Shown piece after piece: positions 45,689 to 53,515 of a stretch of DNA of 64,000 bases. The DNA is from Colwellia psychrerythraea 34H (GTDB lineage: Bacteria > Pseudomonadota > Gammaproteobacteria > Enterobacterales > Alteromonadaceae), in NCBI RefSeq assembly GCF_000012325.1, contig NC_003910.7, positions 3,224,001-3,288,000 on the forward strand, given 5' to 3'. A program made the position numbers and the translations under genes. Under the pieces are notes generated by a model that did no database searches, was not told where the DNA came from, and saw only the letters and a program-made list of their open reading frames with translations. The first letter of the stretch is position 1. Every line of letters starts with the position of its first letter.

Positions 45689-46084
45689 ATGACTGGTGAA
45701 ATCAATTTAGATACGCTGTTGGCCTCGATGTCACCTAACTTGATGGCAGGTGAATATGTGTTTTGCTCAGTTCAAGGTGATTATCTTGATTTCAATGCCT
45801 TATCGCCATTAGCGTCTTTTCGTGAATCAGAAGGATTAACGATAGTCATATCGAAAGAGATGGCACTTGCTAACCAACTTCCATTTGAGTCCGTATTTAG
45901 AGGTATTACCTTAACCATACATTCAAGTCTTGATGCGGTTGGTCTCACTGCAGCAGTTTCAGGTAAGTTAGCCGCTAATAATATAAGCGCGAATGTAATA
46001 GCCGCTTATTATCACGACCATATCTTTGTTCAAACAGACAAGGCTGAGTTAGCAATGAAAGTCTTAAATGAATTTTGTAGCTAA
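45689..46084 (+). CDS. ACT-domain-containing protein
   Basis: 131 residues resembling the two-part ACT-domain family (DUF-type ACT_7): GEYVFCSVQGDYLDFNALSPLASFRESEGLTIVI then LTIHSSLDAVGLTAAVSGKLAANNISANVIAAYYHDHIFV. ACT domains bind amino acids or small ligands; no partner enzyme domain is present. Single-gene cassette. Confidence 0.83.
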   Translation: MTGEINLDTLLASMSPNLMAGEYVFCSVQGDYLDFNALSPLASFRESEGLTIVISKEMALANQLPFESVFRGITLTIHSSLDAVGLTAAVSGKLAANNISANVIAAYYHDHIFVQTDKAELAMKVLNEFCS

Positions 46085-46169
46085 CACGAAAAACAGACAG
46101 AATTCCAACTTGGCTTAGTTCATTTTTTACTATTTTAGCCAAGTATTATCAGTGAGTTAACAGCATTAT
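46082..46169 (+). repeat. attC-like recombination site
   Basis: TAACACG start overlapping the previous stop; ACTTGGCTTAG and TTTAGCCAAGTATTATC arms; GCATTAT end. About 88 bp. Confidence 0.7.
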
Positions 46170-46185
46170 ATTTATCTGAGGTTTT

Positions 46186-46679
46186 GTGAAAAAATTTACT
46201 ATCAGTCGTATTATACCAATCGGACTAATTTATTGATCACTTAGCGAGAATTAAAAGGCTTAGAGGCAAGGCATTGATTGAAGAGAATGGTTATTCCCTT
46301 GTCAAAATCAATAACGCCGCATGTAAGCCTTTTCAACTCGCCCGTCGGGAGCTCATTAGCAAACTGATAACATCTCAAAATAAATGAAATATAGAATAAC
46401 TATGTTTACGTTATTTTGTTTGTTATAAGCTCGCTACTGAAGCTCTAAGTTGGCCAATAAATTAATCCGTTTGGTATTGATACAAGCTTAGGTATTTTCC
46501 GTGTTTCCGGTTGTTGGTGTAATGAAAACCAAGACACTGGTAAAATTGATATAACCTCAATTGAGCTGATGGGCACAGATGGTTGGGTTTTACTAAATCA
46601 CGCCAGTGACAATGTTATTAGTTTAATTACAGAGTTAACCCCTACCCTTACTACACACTTACTCGCTAAGAGTAAGTAA
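46186..46679 (+). pseudogene. Cassette gene broken by a MITE
   Basis: GTG at 46186 reads VKKFTISRI and then enters a 265-bp inverted-repeat element. Beyond it the frame resumes as DTSLGIFRVSGCWCNENQ through to the stop at 46677-46679. Joined, the two parts would give a protein of about 75 residues. No family recognised. Confidence 0.7.
46213..46477. mobile_element. 265-bp MITE-like inverted-repeat element
   Basis: Terminal inverted repeats of 23 bp with two mismatches: left ATACCAATCGGACTAATT, right (reversed) ATACCAAACGGATTAATT. There is no coding capacity, so it would need a transposase in trans. Target duplication is not clear (AT-rich flanks). Confidence 0.8.
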
Positions 46680-46750
46680 ATATAACGAGTAATCCATCAT
46701 GACCCGCGACTATGAGTTTGGATCATGTAGCGCGATTTAAAAGGATAATT

Positions 46751-47146
46751 ATGACTATTAATGTTAATTGGCAAGGAGATTGTCGCTTCAAGGTTATTAC
46801 AGAAGATGGATTCGAGGTTTTCATTGATGCTGACAGTAAATCAGCCCCTTGCCCAACGGAAATATTATTATCCGCATTAGGCTCCTGCAGTGCGACCGAT
46901 GTCACCCTTTACTTCAAAGATAATGATATTGAACTTAAAGCGCTAAATAACTGTGTAACCTATCAACTGACAGAGAATGAACCTAGATTATATAAATCGG
47001 TAAATTTACATTTTTCGATTGAAGCTAAGGTTACAGAATCTCAAGTTAAAGCAGCAATCGAAGAAGCCATTAATAAGTATTGTCATGTCTGTTTAATGCT
47101 ACAACCAACCATTGATATTACTTATTCAGTTGAAATCATTAATTAA
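46751..47146 (+). CDS. OsmC-family protein
   Basis: About 131 residues from the ATG at 46751, which has an AAAGGATAATT ribosome site (the open frame from 46712 lacks one). OsmC/Ohr fold with ALGSCSATDVTLYFKDND and a second redox-type cysteine pair in NKYCHVCLML. OsmC-like proteins reduce organic hydroperoxides; here the first catalytic Cys lies in GSCSATD. It forms a unit with the MerR regulator 22 bp downstream. Confidence 0.87.
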   Translation: MTINVNWQGDCRFKVITEDGFEVFIDADSKSAPCPTEILLSALGSCSATDVTLYFKDNDIELKALNNCVTYQLTENEPRLYKSVNLHFSIEAKVTESQVKAAIEEAINKYCHVCLMLQPTIDITYSVEIIN

Positions 47147-47168
47147 TAAATTTACATTTAGCAAAATC

Positions 47169-47522
47169 ATGAACATTAAAAAATTTTCAATAGTCACTAA
47201 TATATCGGCTCATACGCTTCGATATTACGAAAAAATAGGTTTGTTAAAGCAAATTGAACGGAACTCAAGTGGTCATCGCTATTTTACTCAAAAAGATGTG
47301 GTGTGGGTTGAGTTCATCAAGCGATTAAAAGAGACTGGAATGCCTCTAAAGCAAATCTTAAAGTATGCAGATTTACGAGCTATTGGTATTTCAACCTCAG
47401 GGTTGAGAATGCAAGTTCTAGAAGAGCATGCGCTGATGCTAGAAGAGAAAATAGCAGAAGAACAGTCTCACCTTCAAATGTTGAAAACGAAAATACAGCA
47501 TTACAGTAAAATCGTCACGTAA
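47169..47522 (+). CDS. MerR-family regulator (NmlR/AdhR type)
   Basis: About 117 residues from the ATG at 47169. Helix-turn-helix KKFSIVTNISAHTLRYYEKIGLL, then FIKRLKETGMPLKQILKYADLRAIG, the NmlR/AdhR hallmark, and a C-terminal coiled coil. There is no metal-binding Cys set; NmlR/AdhR proteins sense aldehydes or other electrophiles. A typical MerR operator lies directly downstream, ahead of the decarboxylase-like gene. Confidence 0.9.
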   Translation: MNIKKFSIVTNISAHTLRYYEKIGLLKQIERNSSGHRYFTQKDVVWVEFIKRLKETGMPLKQILKYADLRAIGISTSGLRMQVLEEHALMLEEKIAEEQSHLQMLKTKIQHYSKIVT

Positions 47523-47533
47523 ACGTTAACTAC

Positions 47534-47564
47534 TTGACTTAGAGTTAGCTCTAAGTAGTAGATT
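47534..47564 (+). promoter_or_regulatory. MerR-type promoter with 19-bp spacer and dyad operator
   Basis: -35 TTGACT (47534-47539), a 19-bp spacer (47540-47558), -10 TAGATT (47559-47564). The perfect dyad ACTTAGAG (47537-47544) / CTCTAAGT (47549-47556) is centred between them, as MerR-family activators require to untwist a long spacer. It should drive the gene at 47607. Confidence 0.85.
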
Positions 47565-47606
47565 CTAGTTCTTTGAATTTACGCAAAGATTAGAATCGGA
47601 GTATTA

Positions 47607-48005
47607 ATGAATAATCAACGATATATATCAGGTCTTGATAAGTTAAGAGAAATTGATGGAGAAGCAGGTCAAAAAGTCATTGATAGTTTGGCATCAATTT
47701 CACCAGATTTAGCAAAATATACGATAGAATTTCCTTTTGGTGATATTTACCAAAGGCCAGGGCTTGATTTACAAAGTAGAGAGTTAGCAACAGTTGCCGC
47801 CTTAACTACTTTAGGACATTGCCAGCCTCAACTGAATGTACACATTAACGGTGCTTTGAATGTAGGCTGCAAACCAGAACAGATAATTGAAGTTATTATA
47901 CAAATGTCAGTTTACGCTGGTTTCCCAGCAGCTTTAAATGGCATGTTGGTAGCAAAAGAAGTCTTTACGGAAAGAGGCATAATTGACACAATAAAAAGCG
48001 ATTAA
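47607..48005 (+). CDS. Carboxymuconolactone decarboxylase-family protein
   Basis: 132 residues with the CMD/AhpD-like helical core: LQSRELATVAALTTLGHCQPQLNVHINGALNVGCKPEQIIEVI. The family's conserved Glu/Cys/His set is present, but the AhpD-type CxxC pair is not, so it is closer to gamma-carboxymuconolactone decarboxylase-like proteins often tied to aldehyde or thiol stress. Controlled by the MerR-type site just upstream. A 12-bp inverted repeat (48014-48025 with 48049-48060) follows and may be a remnant attC-like site. Confidence 0.87.
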   Translation: MNNQRYISGLDKLREIDGEAGQKVIDSLASISPDLAKYTIEFPFGDIYQRPGLDLQSRELATVAALTTLGHCQPQLNVHINGALNVGCKPEQIIEVIIQMSVYAGFPAALNGMLVAKEVFTERGIIDTIKSD

Positions 48006-48129
48006 ACAGAATTTAAATAGTTGATTATGTTTCGTCTAAACAATAGTAATCAACTATTTACACCCGTTATCAATCAAGGTACATGTATTCATCTATGGTC
48101 AATTTTACTTTCAGAATAAGGATACTCTT

Positions 48130-49035
48130 ATGGTTAAATTAATATCTAGCTTTATGATATTTATGTCATTATCTATTCATGCGCAGCAACTCGGTGATAC
48201 CAGTTTTAAAGCTAAAAACACCATAAAGACTTTTTCAGCCGCACAAGCCCCCATAGTACTCTTAGATGAAGCGCATCATAACTTTCATACCATGGATGGC
48301 AGGTATCGACCCTTTGTTGATATATTGCAAAGTGATGGCTATTTAGTTAAAAAACACAAAGAGAGCTTCACCAAAAAATCATTAGCCCATGCTGATATCT
48401 TAATAATATCTAATGCATTAAGCGTAAAAAATGTAAATGATTGGGACTTACCTAATTACTCTGCATTTTCCAGAGAGGAAATTGAGGCTGTTTATCAATG
48501 GGTAAAAAATGGCGGCTCACTCTTTCTAATTGCAGACCATATGCCATTCCCTAAGGCAGCAGAGGATATGGCAGCTGTTTTTGGCTTTCAATTTAATAAT
48601 GGTTATGTCGAAGAGGTAACTAACAAAGCACAGTTATTTGAAAAGGATAACGGTACTTTACTCGCTCATCCAATTTTAAAAGGGACCGGTCTAAAAGAAG
48701 AGATTACATCGGTAAAAGCATTTACAGGGCAAGCTTTTTTATCTCCGCCAAACGCTAAACCTTTACTGGTTTTTGGTCATTCTGCCATTTCATATATGCC
48801 AACAAAGTCATGGGAGTTTTCTGATGATACCCCTGAAATTTCAGTTCAGGGTTGGAATCAAGGTGCTACCTTGGAGTTTGATAAAGGCAGAATTGTCGTT
48901 TTCGGTGAAGCGGCCATGTTTACTGCGCAAGTTAGTGGCAAAGAAAAAATGAAGATGGGCGTGATTGCTGAAGGTGCTGAACAAAACGAACAATTTTTAT
49001 TAAATATTATGCTTTGGTTATCAAGAAAAATTTAG
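48130..49035 (+). CDS. Secreted DUF4350-like protein
   Basis: 301 residues with a signal peptide (MVKLISSFMIFMSLSIHAQQ). The mature part resembles GATase-like/DUF4350 proteins: VLLDEAHHNFHTMDGRYRPFVDIL, ADILIISNAL, EEIEAVYQWVKNGGSLFLIADH and GRIVVFGEAAMFTAQ. Role unknown. The stop codon lies inside an attC-like tail (TTTAGCCAACAATATTT, then GGCGTTG near 49068), so the gene's last codons are part of the recombination site. Confidence 0.75.
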   Translation: MVKLISSFMIFMSLSIHAQQLGDTSFKAKNTIKTFSAAQAPIVLLDEAHHNFHTMDGRYRPFVDILQSDGYLVKKHKESFTKKSLAHADILIISNALSVKNVNDWDLPNYSAFSREEIEAVYQWVKNGGSLFLIADHMPFPKAAEDMAAVFGFQFNNGYVEEVTNKAQLFEKDNGTLLAHPILKGTGLKEEITSVKAFTGQAFLSPPNAKPLLVFGHSAISYMPTKSWEFSDDTPEISVQGWNQGATLEFDKGRIVVFGEAAMFTAQVSGKEKMKMGVIAEGAEQNEQFLLNIMLWLSRKI

Positions 49036-49119
49036 CCAACAATATTTACTCCAATAATAACGGCGTTGTTTATTATTCAAACTTAGCGCTCATTTCTACG
49101 ATTAATAAAGGTGTTTTAT

Positions 49120-49776
49120 ATGGATATTAGTTTATTTGGTATTTTCGTAACGGTTGCTATAGCGCATTTTCTTGCGTTGTTAAGTCCTGGACCAGATTTC
49201 GTGCTCGTTGTAAAAAGCGCAATCAGAAACGAAGGTAAAAATGCTATTGGTGTTGCGCTGGGTATATCATCTGCTAACGCATTATATATTGGGTTGTGTT
49301 TGATTGGTGTCGGTTCGATTTTAGCCGCCTCAGTAACGATAATGGTGGTACTAAAAATTATTGGAGGGCTGTTTCTAATTTATCTAGCGGTGCAAGCTTT
49401 ACGTGCTAGTAAAAGCTCATACAACAACTTTGCGTTGTCTGAATCGACTAACGATACTTCCAATAAATCAACGTTTTTAAAGGAGTTCATTACTGGATTT
49501 ATGTCTGGAATATTAAATCCAAAGAATTTATTATTTTACCTCAGCCTATTTACCGTTGTTCTCACTCCTGACGTAGGTTTTGCTTTTAAGTTGGGATTAG
49601 GTATTTGGATGACCGTGGTTGTATTTTTATGGGACTTAGCCATTATTTATCTGCTTTCAACACGAACTATACGATCAAGATTTACCAAAGCCGCCTATTA
49701 CATTGATAAGGTTACGGGTGCATTATTAGGCCTTATTGGTTTGGCTATTGTAAAATCAGCGTTAGTGAAACAGTAG
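49120..49776 (+). CDS. LysE-family translocator (RhtB-like)
   Basis: About 218 residues from the ATG at 49120 (a GTG at 49111 is possible). The LysE/RhtB signature AHFLALLSPGPDFVLVVKSAIRNEGKNAIGVALGISSANALYI is clear; six membrane helices are expected. Such proteins export amino acids or homoserine lactones; the substrate here is unknown. Confidence 0.92.
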   Translation: MDISLFGIFVTVAIAHFLALLSPGPDFVLVVKSAIRNEGKNAIGVALGISSANALYIGLCLIGVGSILAASVTIMVVLKIIGGLFLIYLAVQALRASKSSYNNFALSESTNDTSNKSTFLKEFITGFMSGILNPKNLLFYLSLFTVVLTPDVGFAFKLGLGIWMTVVVFLWDLAIIYLLSTRTIRSRFTKAAYYIDKVTGALLGLIGLAIVKSALVKQ

Positions 49777-49782
49777 AAAGTT

Positions 49783-49864
49783 AGAAGGTATCAAATGAAT
49801 AAAGTATGCTCGGCTTATCTCAACAGTATCAGCCACTATATTTAGCTATTAAGTCACCGTTAGG
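49783..49864 (+). repeat. attC-like recombination site
   Basis: TGCTCGGCTTATC and ATCAGCCACTATATTTAGC arms; CACCGTTAG right end; left end degenerate. Confidence 0.55.
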
Positions 49865-49892
49865 TTTTTAACAAATCACATCTTGGAGTTTC

Positions 49893-50675
49893 ATGAAAAT
49901 AAAAATATATCAAGTTGATGCTTTCGCATCACACGTGTTTGAAGGAAATCCTGCGGCAGTATGTCCATTAAACGAATGGTTAGATGATGAAGTTCTTCAA
50001 AAAATAGCAGAAGAAAACAATCTATCTGAAACCGCTTTTTTTGTATCATCTGCAGCAGGAATTCAGCTTCGTTGGTTTACACCAAGAGGTGAAGTCGATC
50101 TGTGCGGCCATGCCACTTTAGCCACTGCTCACGTACTTTATGAGCACTTAGGTTTTAAATCACCAAAGGTAGAATTTCAAACTAAAAGCGGTGAATTGGT
50201 TGTCACAAAAAATGATTCAGGTTTTAGTATGGACTTTCCGGCCTCTCACCCTGCAGTTATTGATGCCCCCATTAATTTATTAGCAGGTTTAGGCGACGTT
50301 ATACCTAAACAAGTTATCGCCTCTTTCGACTATATAATTATTTTAGATAGTGAAGAAGCCGTTAAGAATCTTGACCCTGATTTATCTAAGTGGTTGAAAC
50401 TTGATCTCAGAGGTGTGGTTGTTACCGCTGTTGGAACCGATGTCGATTTTGTCAGTCGATGCTTTTTTCCTAAACTTGGCGTAGATGAAGATCCTATCAC
50501 CGGCTCTGCTCATTGTGAGTTAGCACCCTATTGGAATTCCAAATTGGGGCTATCATTGTTAACAGGTCGCCAAATTTCGAAGCGAAGTGGGATCGTGCAT
50601 TGCGAATTGAAAGGTGATCGCGTTGTTTTGACAGGAAATGCGGTAGATTATATGTCTGGTGAAATAAATATTTAG
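49893..50675 (+). CDS. PhzF-family isomerase/epimerase (second copy)
   Basis: 260 residues. Catalytic Glu in NNLSETAFF, then LCGHATLATAHVLYE, DEDPITGSAHCELAPYW. All PhzF landmarks are intact. It is well diverged from the copy at 34755 (the middle segments share little), so it is not a recent duplicate. The TTGGAG ribosome site is good. Confidence 0.92.
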   Translation: MKIKIYQVDAFASHVFEGNPAAVCPLNEWLDDEVLQKIAEENNLSETAFFVSSAAGIQLRWFTPRGEVDLCGHATLATAHVLYEHLGFKSPKVEFQTKSGELVVTKNDSGFSMDFPASHPAVIDAPINLLAGLGDVIPKQVIASFDYIIILDSEEAVKNLDPDLSKWLKLDLRGVVVTAVGTDVDFVSRCFFPKLGVDEDPITGSAHCELAPYWNSKLGLSLLTGRQISKRSGIVHCELKGDRVVLTGNAVDYMSGEINI

Positions 50676-50703
50676 ACTTGCTACAGGTATTAGGCAAAGC
50701 ATA

Positions 50704-50795
50704 CAACTCATAAAGAAAGACAAAACACCGTTGGGTTTTGTTCATTCATTACTTATTTGAATCAACTATTTTATTGCTTGTTATTAACGCGTTAA
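50704..50795 (+). repeat. attC-like recombination site
   Basis: CCGTTGGGTTTTGTTC arm, AATCAACTATTTTATTGC, right end GCGTTAAC at 50789. Confidence 0.6.
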
Positions 50796-50809
50796 CTGTG
50801 AGGTCAACT

Positions 50810-51241
50810 ATGGAAAATCAAATTGATAACCGAATTAATTTATATCAGAGAACGGTAATCTTTAGCCTATTGTTTACGCTAATGGGTTTTTCATACAATG
50901 TGTGGCGTATGGAAGTGTCTGAAAATAATAATAATATTAGAACCGCAAGTTTTGAGATGTTGATAAATCTATCGTCTTTAGAACAGTTGGTTTATTCAGC
51001 CTATTATGATGATGACCTAAAGGAAGGAAATCCTAGAAAAGGATGGGTTGTTGTCGGGTTAATCGATGATTTGAGTGTCCTTACCGATGATGAAGTTAAA
51101 ACAAAAACTACTGCATTAAAGGATGTTTGGTCCGTTAATTGGGAAACGATTGCTACTAGCCAGCAAACCGTAGATAACATTGTAGGCTCTATTGACTCAG
51201 TGAGAGAAGAAATAAAGATCTTACTAAACTCATTGGATTAA
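50810..51241 (+). CDS. Hypothetical membrane-anchored protein, 143 aa
   Basis: Start at the ATG at 50810 (AGGTCAACT before it); upstream codons from 50738 fall in the attC-like site. One N-terminal membrane helix (TVIFSLLFTLMGFSYNVWRM), then a soluble alpha-helical domain of about 110 residues. Not recognised. Last gene of the array; the sequence after it opens TTAACAAG but has no clear right end. Confidence 0.6.
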   Translation: MENQIDNRINLYQRTVIFSLLFTLMGFSYNVWRMEVSENNNNIRTASFEMLINLSSLEQLVYSAYYDDDLKEGNPRKGWVVVGLIDDLSVLTDDEVKTKTTALKDVWSVNWETIATSQQTVDNIVGSIDSVREEIKILLNSLD

Positions 51242-51487
51242 TGGTTAACAAGTTAGCAGTAATAAGGCAATTGCCCCCGATAGATCAACTTGGCCATTCG
51301 TTTTCAACTAAAATTATAGTCACTCTATTGAGTCTGTTAACAGGCCTTTAATTAGCAATATTTCCTACAGGTAACTTTTTAATGACATATCTTATTTTTT
51401 GTCATAACCTTTTTGTAGGGGGATTGACTATATTGTTTAGTCACTTATTAACTTATTACTCTACGCTATTAGAAAGATGAGAATATT

Positions 51488-51694
51488 ATGGAAGTTAAAA
51501 TATTTACTAAAATTTTACGACCAAAAGTAGGCTTTTTACCCAAATCAGATACCGCAACAGATCACGGTTTAGAGGGTGATATTAATCTTTGGCTTGCAAC
51601 ACAACCAAATATTAAAATTGAGAATATCACCCAATCTCAAAGTGGTGGGTCCTTTCAACCATCAACAATTGTGGTAAGTATTTGGTATAAATAA
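51488..51694 (+). CDS. Hypothetical protein, 68 aa
   Basis: Small soluble protein (MEVKIFTKILRPKVGF...). ATG at 51488 with a GAGAAT stretch just upstream, and its own AT-rich promoter-like stretch. No family assigned. It lies between the array and mntP. Confidence 0.55.
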   Translation: MEVKIFTKILRPKVGFLPKSDTATDHGLEGDINLWLATQPNIKIENITQSQSGGSFQPSTIVVSIWYK

Positions 51695-51884
51695 GATAAG
51701 AGTTAAAAGGCAACAGTTAGTTGAAAACTAGCTGCTCAATGCTACTGATAAAGCCACTTTACTCATGACAAATGACTTATAAATTCTTTCGATATGATAT
51801 TTTTTAATAAGTGTTTAGTTGACTAGCAACGATCCGCCCATCAATAAATTAATTACTGCTTTTATAATTTAGGACATTTTTCAC

Positions 51885-52430
51885 ATGATAGAAGTCATTA
51901 TTCTTGCTATTGCATTAAGTATGGATGCCTTTGCCGTTTCTATTGGTTTAGGGGCAACCAAACAACAGAGTAAAGTTGCGCCACTAGGCATCATTGTTGC
52001 GCTATATTTTGGCTTGTTTCAAGGCATAATGCCTATCATTGGTTACCTTGGTGGCAAAGGGGTATTAAGTTGGGCTGAGTCTTATACGCCGTGGATTGCT
52101 TTTTTGTTGCTCTTCCTCATTGGCGTCAAAATGATTTTTGATTCATTTTCTGAAGGAATTGAAGAGGATATCAGTAAGATTACTCATCGTGTGTTATTAA
52201 TTCTAGCCATTGCCACCAGTATTGATGCTATGGCAGCGGGGTTTAGCCTAACGCTTTTACCTGTAAACCCGTTAATCGCTTGTTTGATTATTGCTTCAGT
52301 TACCTTTATTTTTAGTTGGTTAGGCGTTTTAGTAGGTACTAAAGGTGGAACATGGTTGGAGAATAAGGCTGAATTTGTCGGCGGTATCACTTTGATAGTA
52401 ATGGCAATAAAAATTATCATTACGTCATAA
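51885..52430 (+). CDS. mntP: Manganese efflux pump MntP
   Basis: 181 residues, six helices. The two conserved motifs [14 protein letters not shown] and [13 protein letters not shown] (membrane-embedded Asp residues) define MntP. It exports Mn2+ and protects against manganese excess. No yybP-ykoY riboswitch could be recognised by eye in the leader. Confidence 0.93.
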
Positions 52431-52528
52431 TATGGGCAAATATAGAAAATATCTTTGAATCTAGCGCTACCATAATCCAAAAAAACACTGAGCTATAGTA
52501 ATACCAATTGAAATAGGAGCGTTTATTT

Positions 52529-52897
52529 ATGACACCCCGTGAAGTAATTAATTATGTAGAGTTGCCCGCGAAGGATATTCCAGCAACCAAAGCTTTTTTT
52601 GAACGAGCCTTTGCTTGGTCATTTATTGATTATGGTGAAGAATATACTGCCTTTAGCAATTCAGGTATCGAAGGCGGTTTCTTTTTGTCTGAACTCGTTT
52701 CAAGTACCCTTAATGGCGCTTGCTTATTGGTTTTACTCAGTGACGATTTAGAGGCTACCGAACAACGCGTTAAAAGTGCGGGAGGTATTATTAGCCAAGC
52801 TATTTTCTCTTTCCCTGGTGGACGTCGGTTTCATTTTACTGAGCCTAGTGGTAATGAGCTGGCTGTTTGGTCACCGGTAAAAGCCTATATTGCTTAG
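52529..52897 (+). CDS. VOC (glyoxalase-like) family protein
   Basis: 122 residues: VINYVELPAKDIPATKAFFERAFAWSFIDYGEEYTAF and GRRFHFTEPSGNELAVWSP form the two beta-alpha-beta-beta-beta units of a single glyoxalase/bleomycin-resistance domain. The terminal Glu is a metal-ligand candidate. Function not known. Confidence 0.88.
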   Translation: MTPREVINYVELPAKDIPATKAFFERAFAWSFIDYGEEYTAFSNSGIEGGFFLSELVSSTLNGACLLVLLSDDLEATEQRVKSAGGIISQAIFSFPGGRRFHFTEPSGNELAVWSPVKAYIA

Positions 52898-52960
52898 CTA
52901 TTGCACGGTTTAACGCTAGCCCTTAATTTTCGAAAAAAACTTTAAAGCTTAATGAATACG

Positions 52961-53010
52961 AAAAAACCAAAGCTTTTATTAAAATCAGTTAATAAAGACT
53001 GTGGTTTTTT
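52961..53010. terminator. Bidirectional terminator between convergent genes
   Basis: AAAAAACCA (52961-52969) pairs with TGGTTTTTT (53002-53010). A T-rich tract follows on both strands, fitting its position between the convergent VOC and rhodanese genes. Confidence 0.7.
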
Positions 53011-53035
53011 ATTCGCTTCAAGTAATTATCAGTGT

Positions 53036-53437
53036 TTACTTCACTTTAATGATAGGCAGATTGTTACTGCTCCATTCATTAAAGTCACCTGACAAATGGT
53101 CTAACTCATTGAAACCATTTTTTACCAATACTTCTCTAGCAACTTCGGCTCTTCTACCTGAACGACAATAGATAACGACTTGTGTGTTCTTAGCACCGGT
53201 CAATTCAGCTAATCGAGCTTCGAGCTCTTTATGTGGAATATTCACCGCATTAGGGATGTGACCCTCTTCGAATTCTTCCTCTGTTCTGACATCGAGTAAG
53301 ATAACCTGTTTGTCATTTTTCATAATCTGTTGCAATTCGGTCTGACTTATATCTTTAGCAGAAACCTGCCATGTAGTGGTTACGGCCAAAACAAAGACGA
53401 TTGTAGTTGCAATTTTTTTAACTAAAATATGTTTCAT
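53036..53437 (-). CDS. Periplasmic rhodanese-like protein
   Basis: 133 residues with a signal peptide (MKHILVKKIATTIVFVLAVTTTWQVSA) and one rhodanese domain: VILLDVRTEEEFEEGHIPNAVNIPH, then the active-site loop VIYCRSGRRAEVA with the catalytic Cys. PspE-like. It transfers sulfur from thiosulfate or similar donors in the periplasm. Confidence 0.93.
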   Translation of the reverse strand: MKHILVKKIATTIVFVLAVTTTWQVSAKDISQTELQQIMKNDKQVILLDVRTEEEFEEGHIPNAVNIPHKELEARLAELTGAKNTQVVIYCRSGRRAEVAREVLVKNGFNELDHLSGDFNEWSSNNLPIIKVK

Positions 53438-53515
53438 GTGTAAGTCTTCCTTATTTATAATCTATCAATGTTAGATATTATACTGCAATTTGGTTTAGCT
53501 AAAAGAATCTCGCCA

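Noticed and set aside
50738..50809. N-terminal extension of the 50810 gene
   Set aside because: The sequence is the attC-like palindrome; the ATG at 50810 has the better context.
51695..51884. yybP-ykoY manganese riboswitch before mntP
   Set aside because: I could not identify the conserved core by eye; a covariance search would decide.
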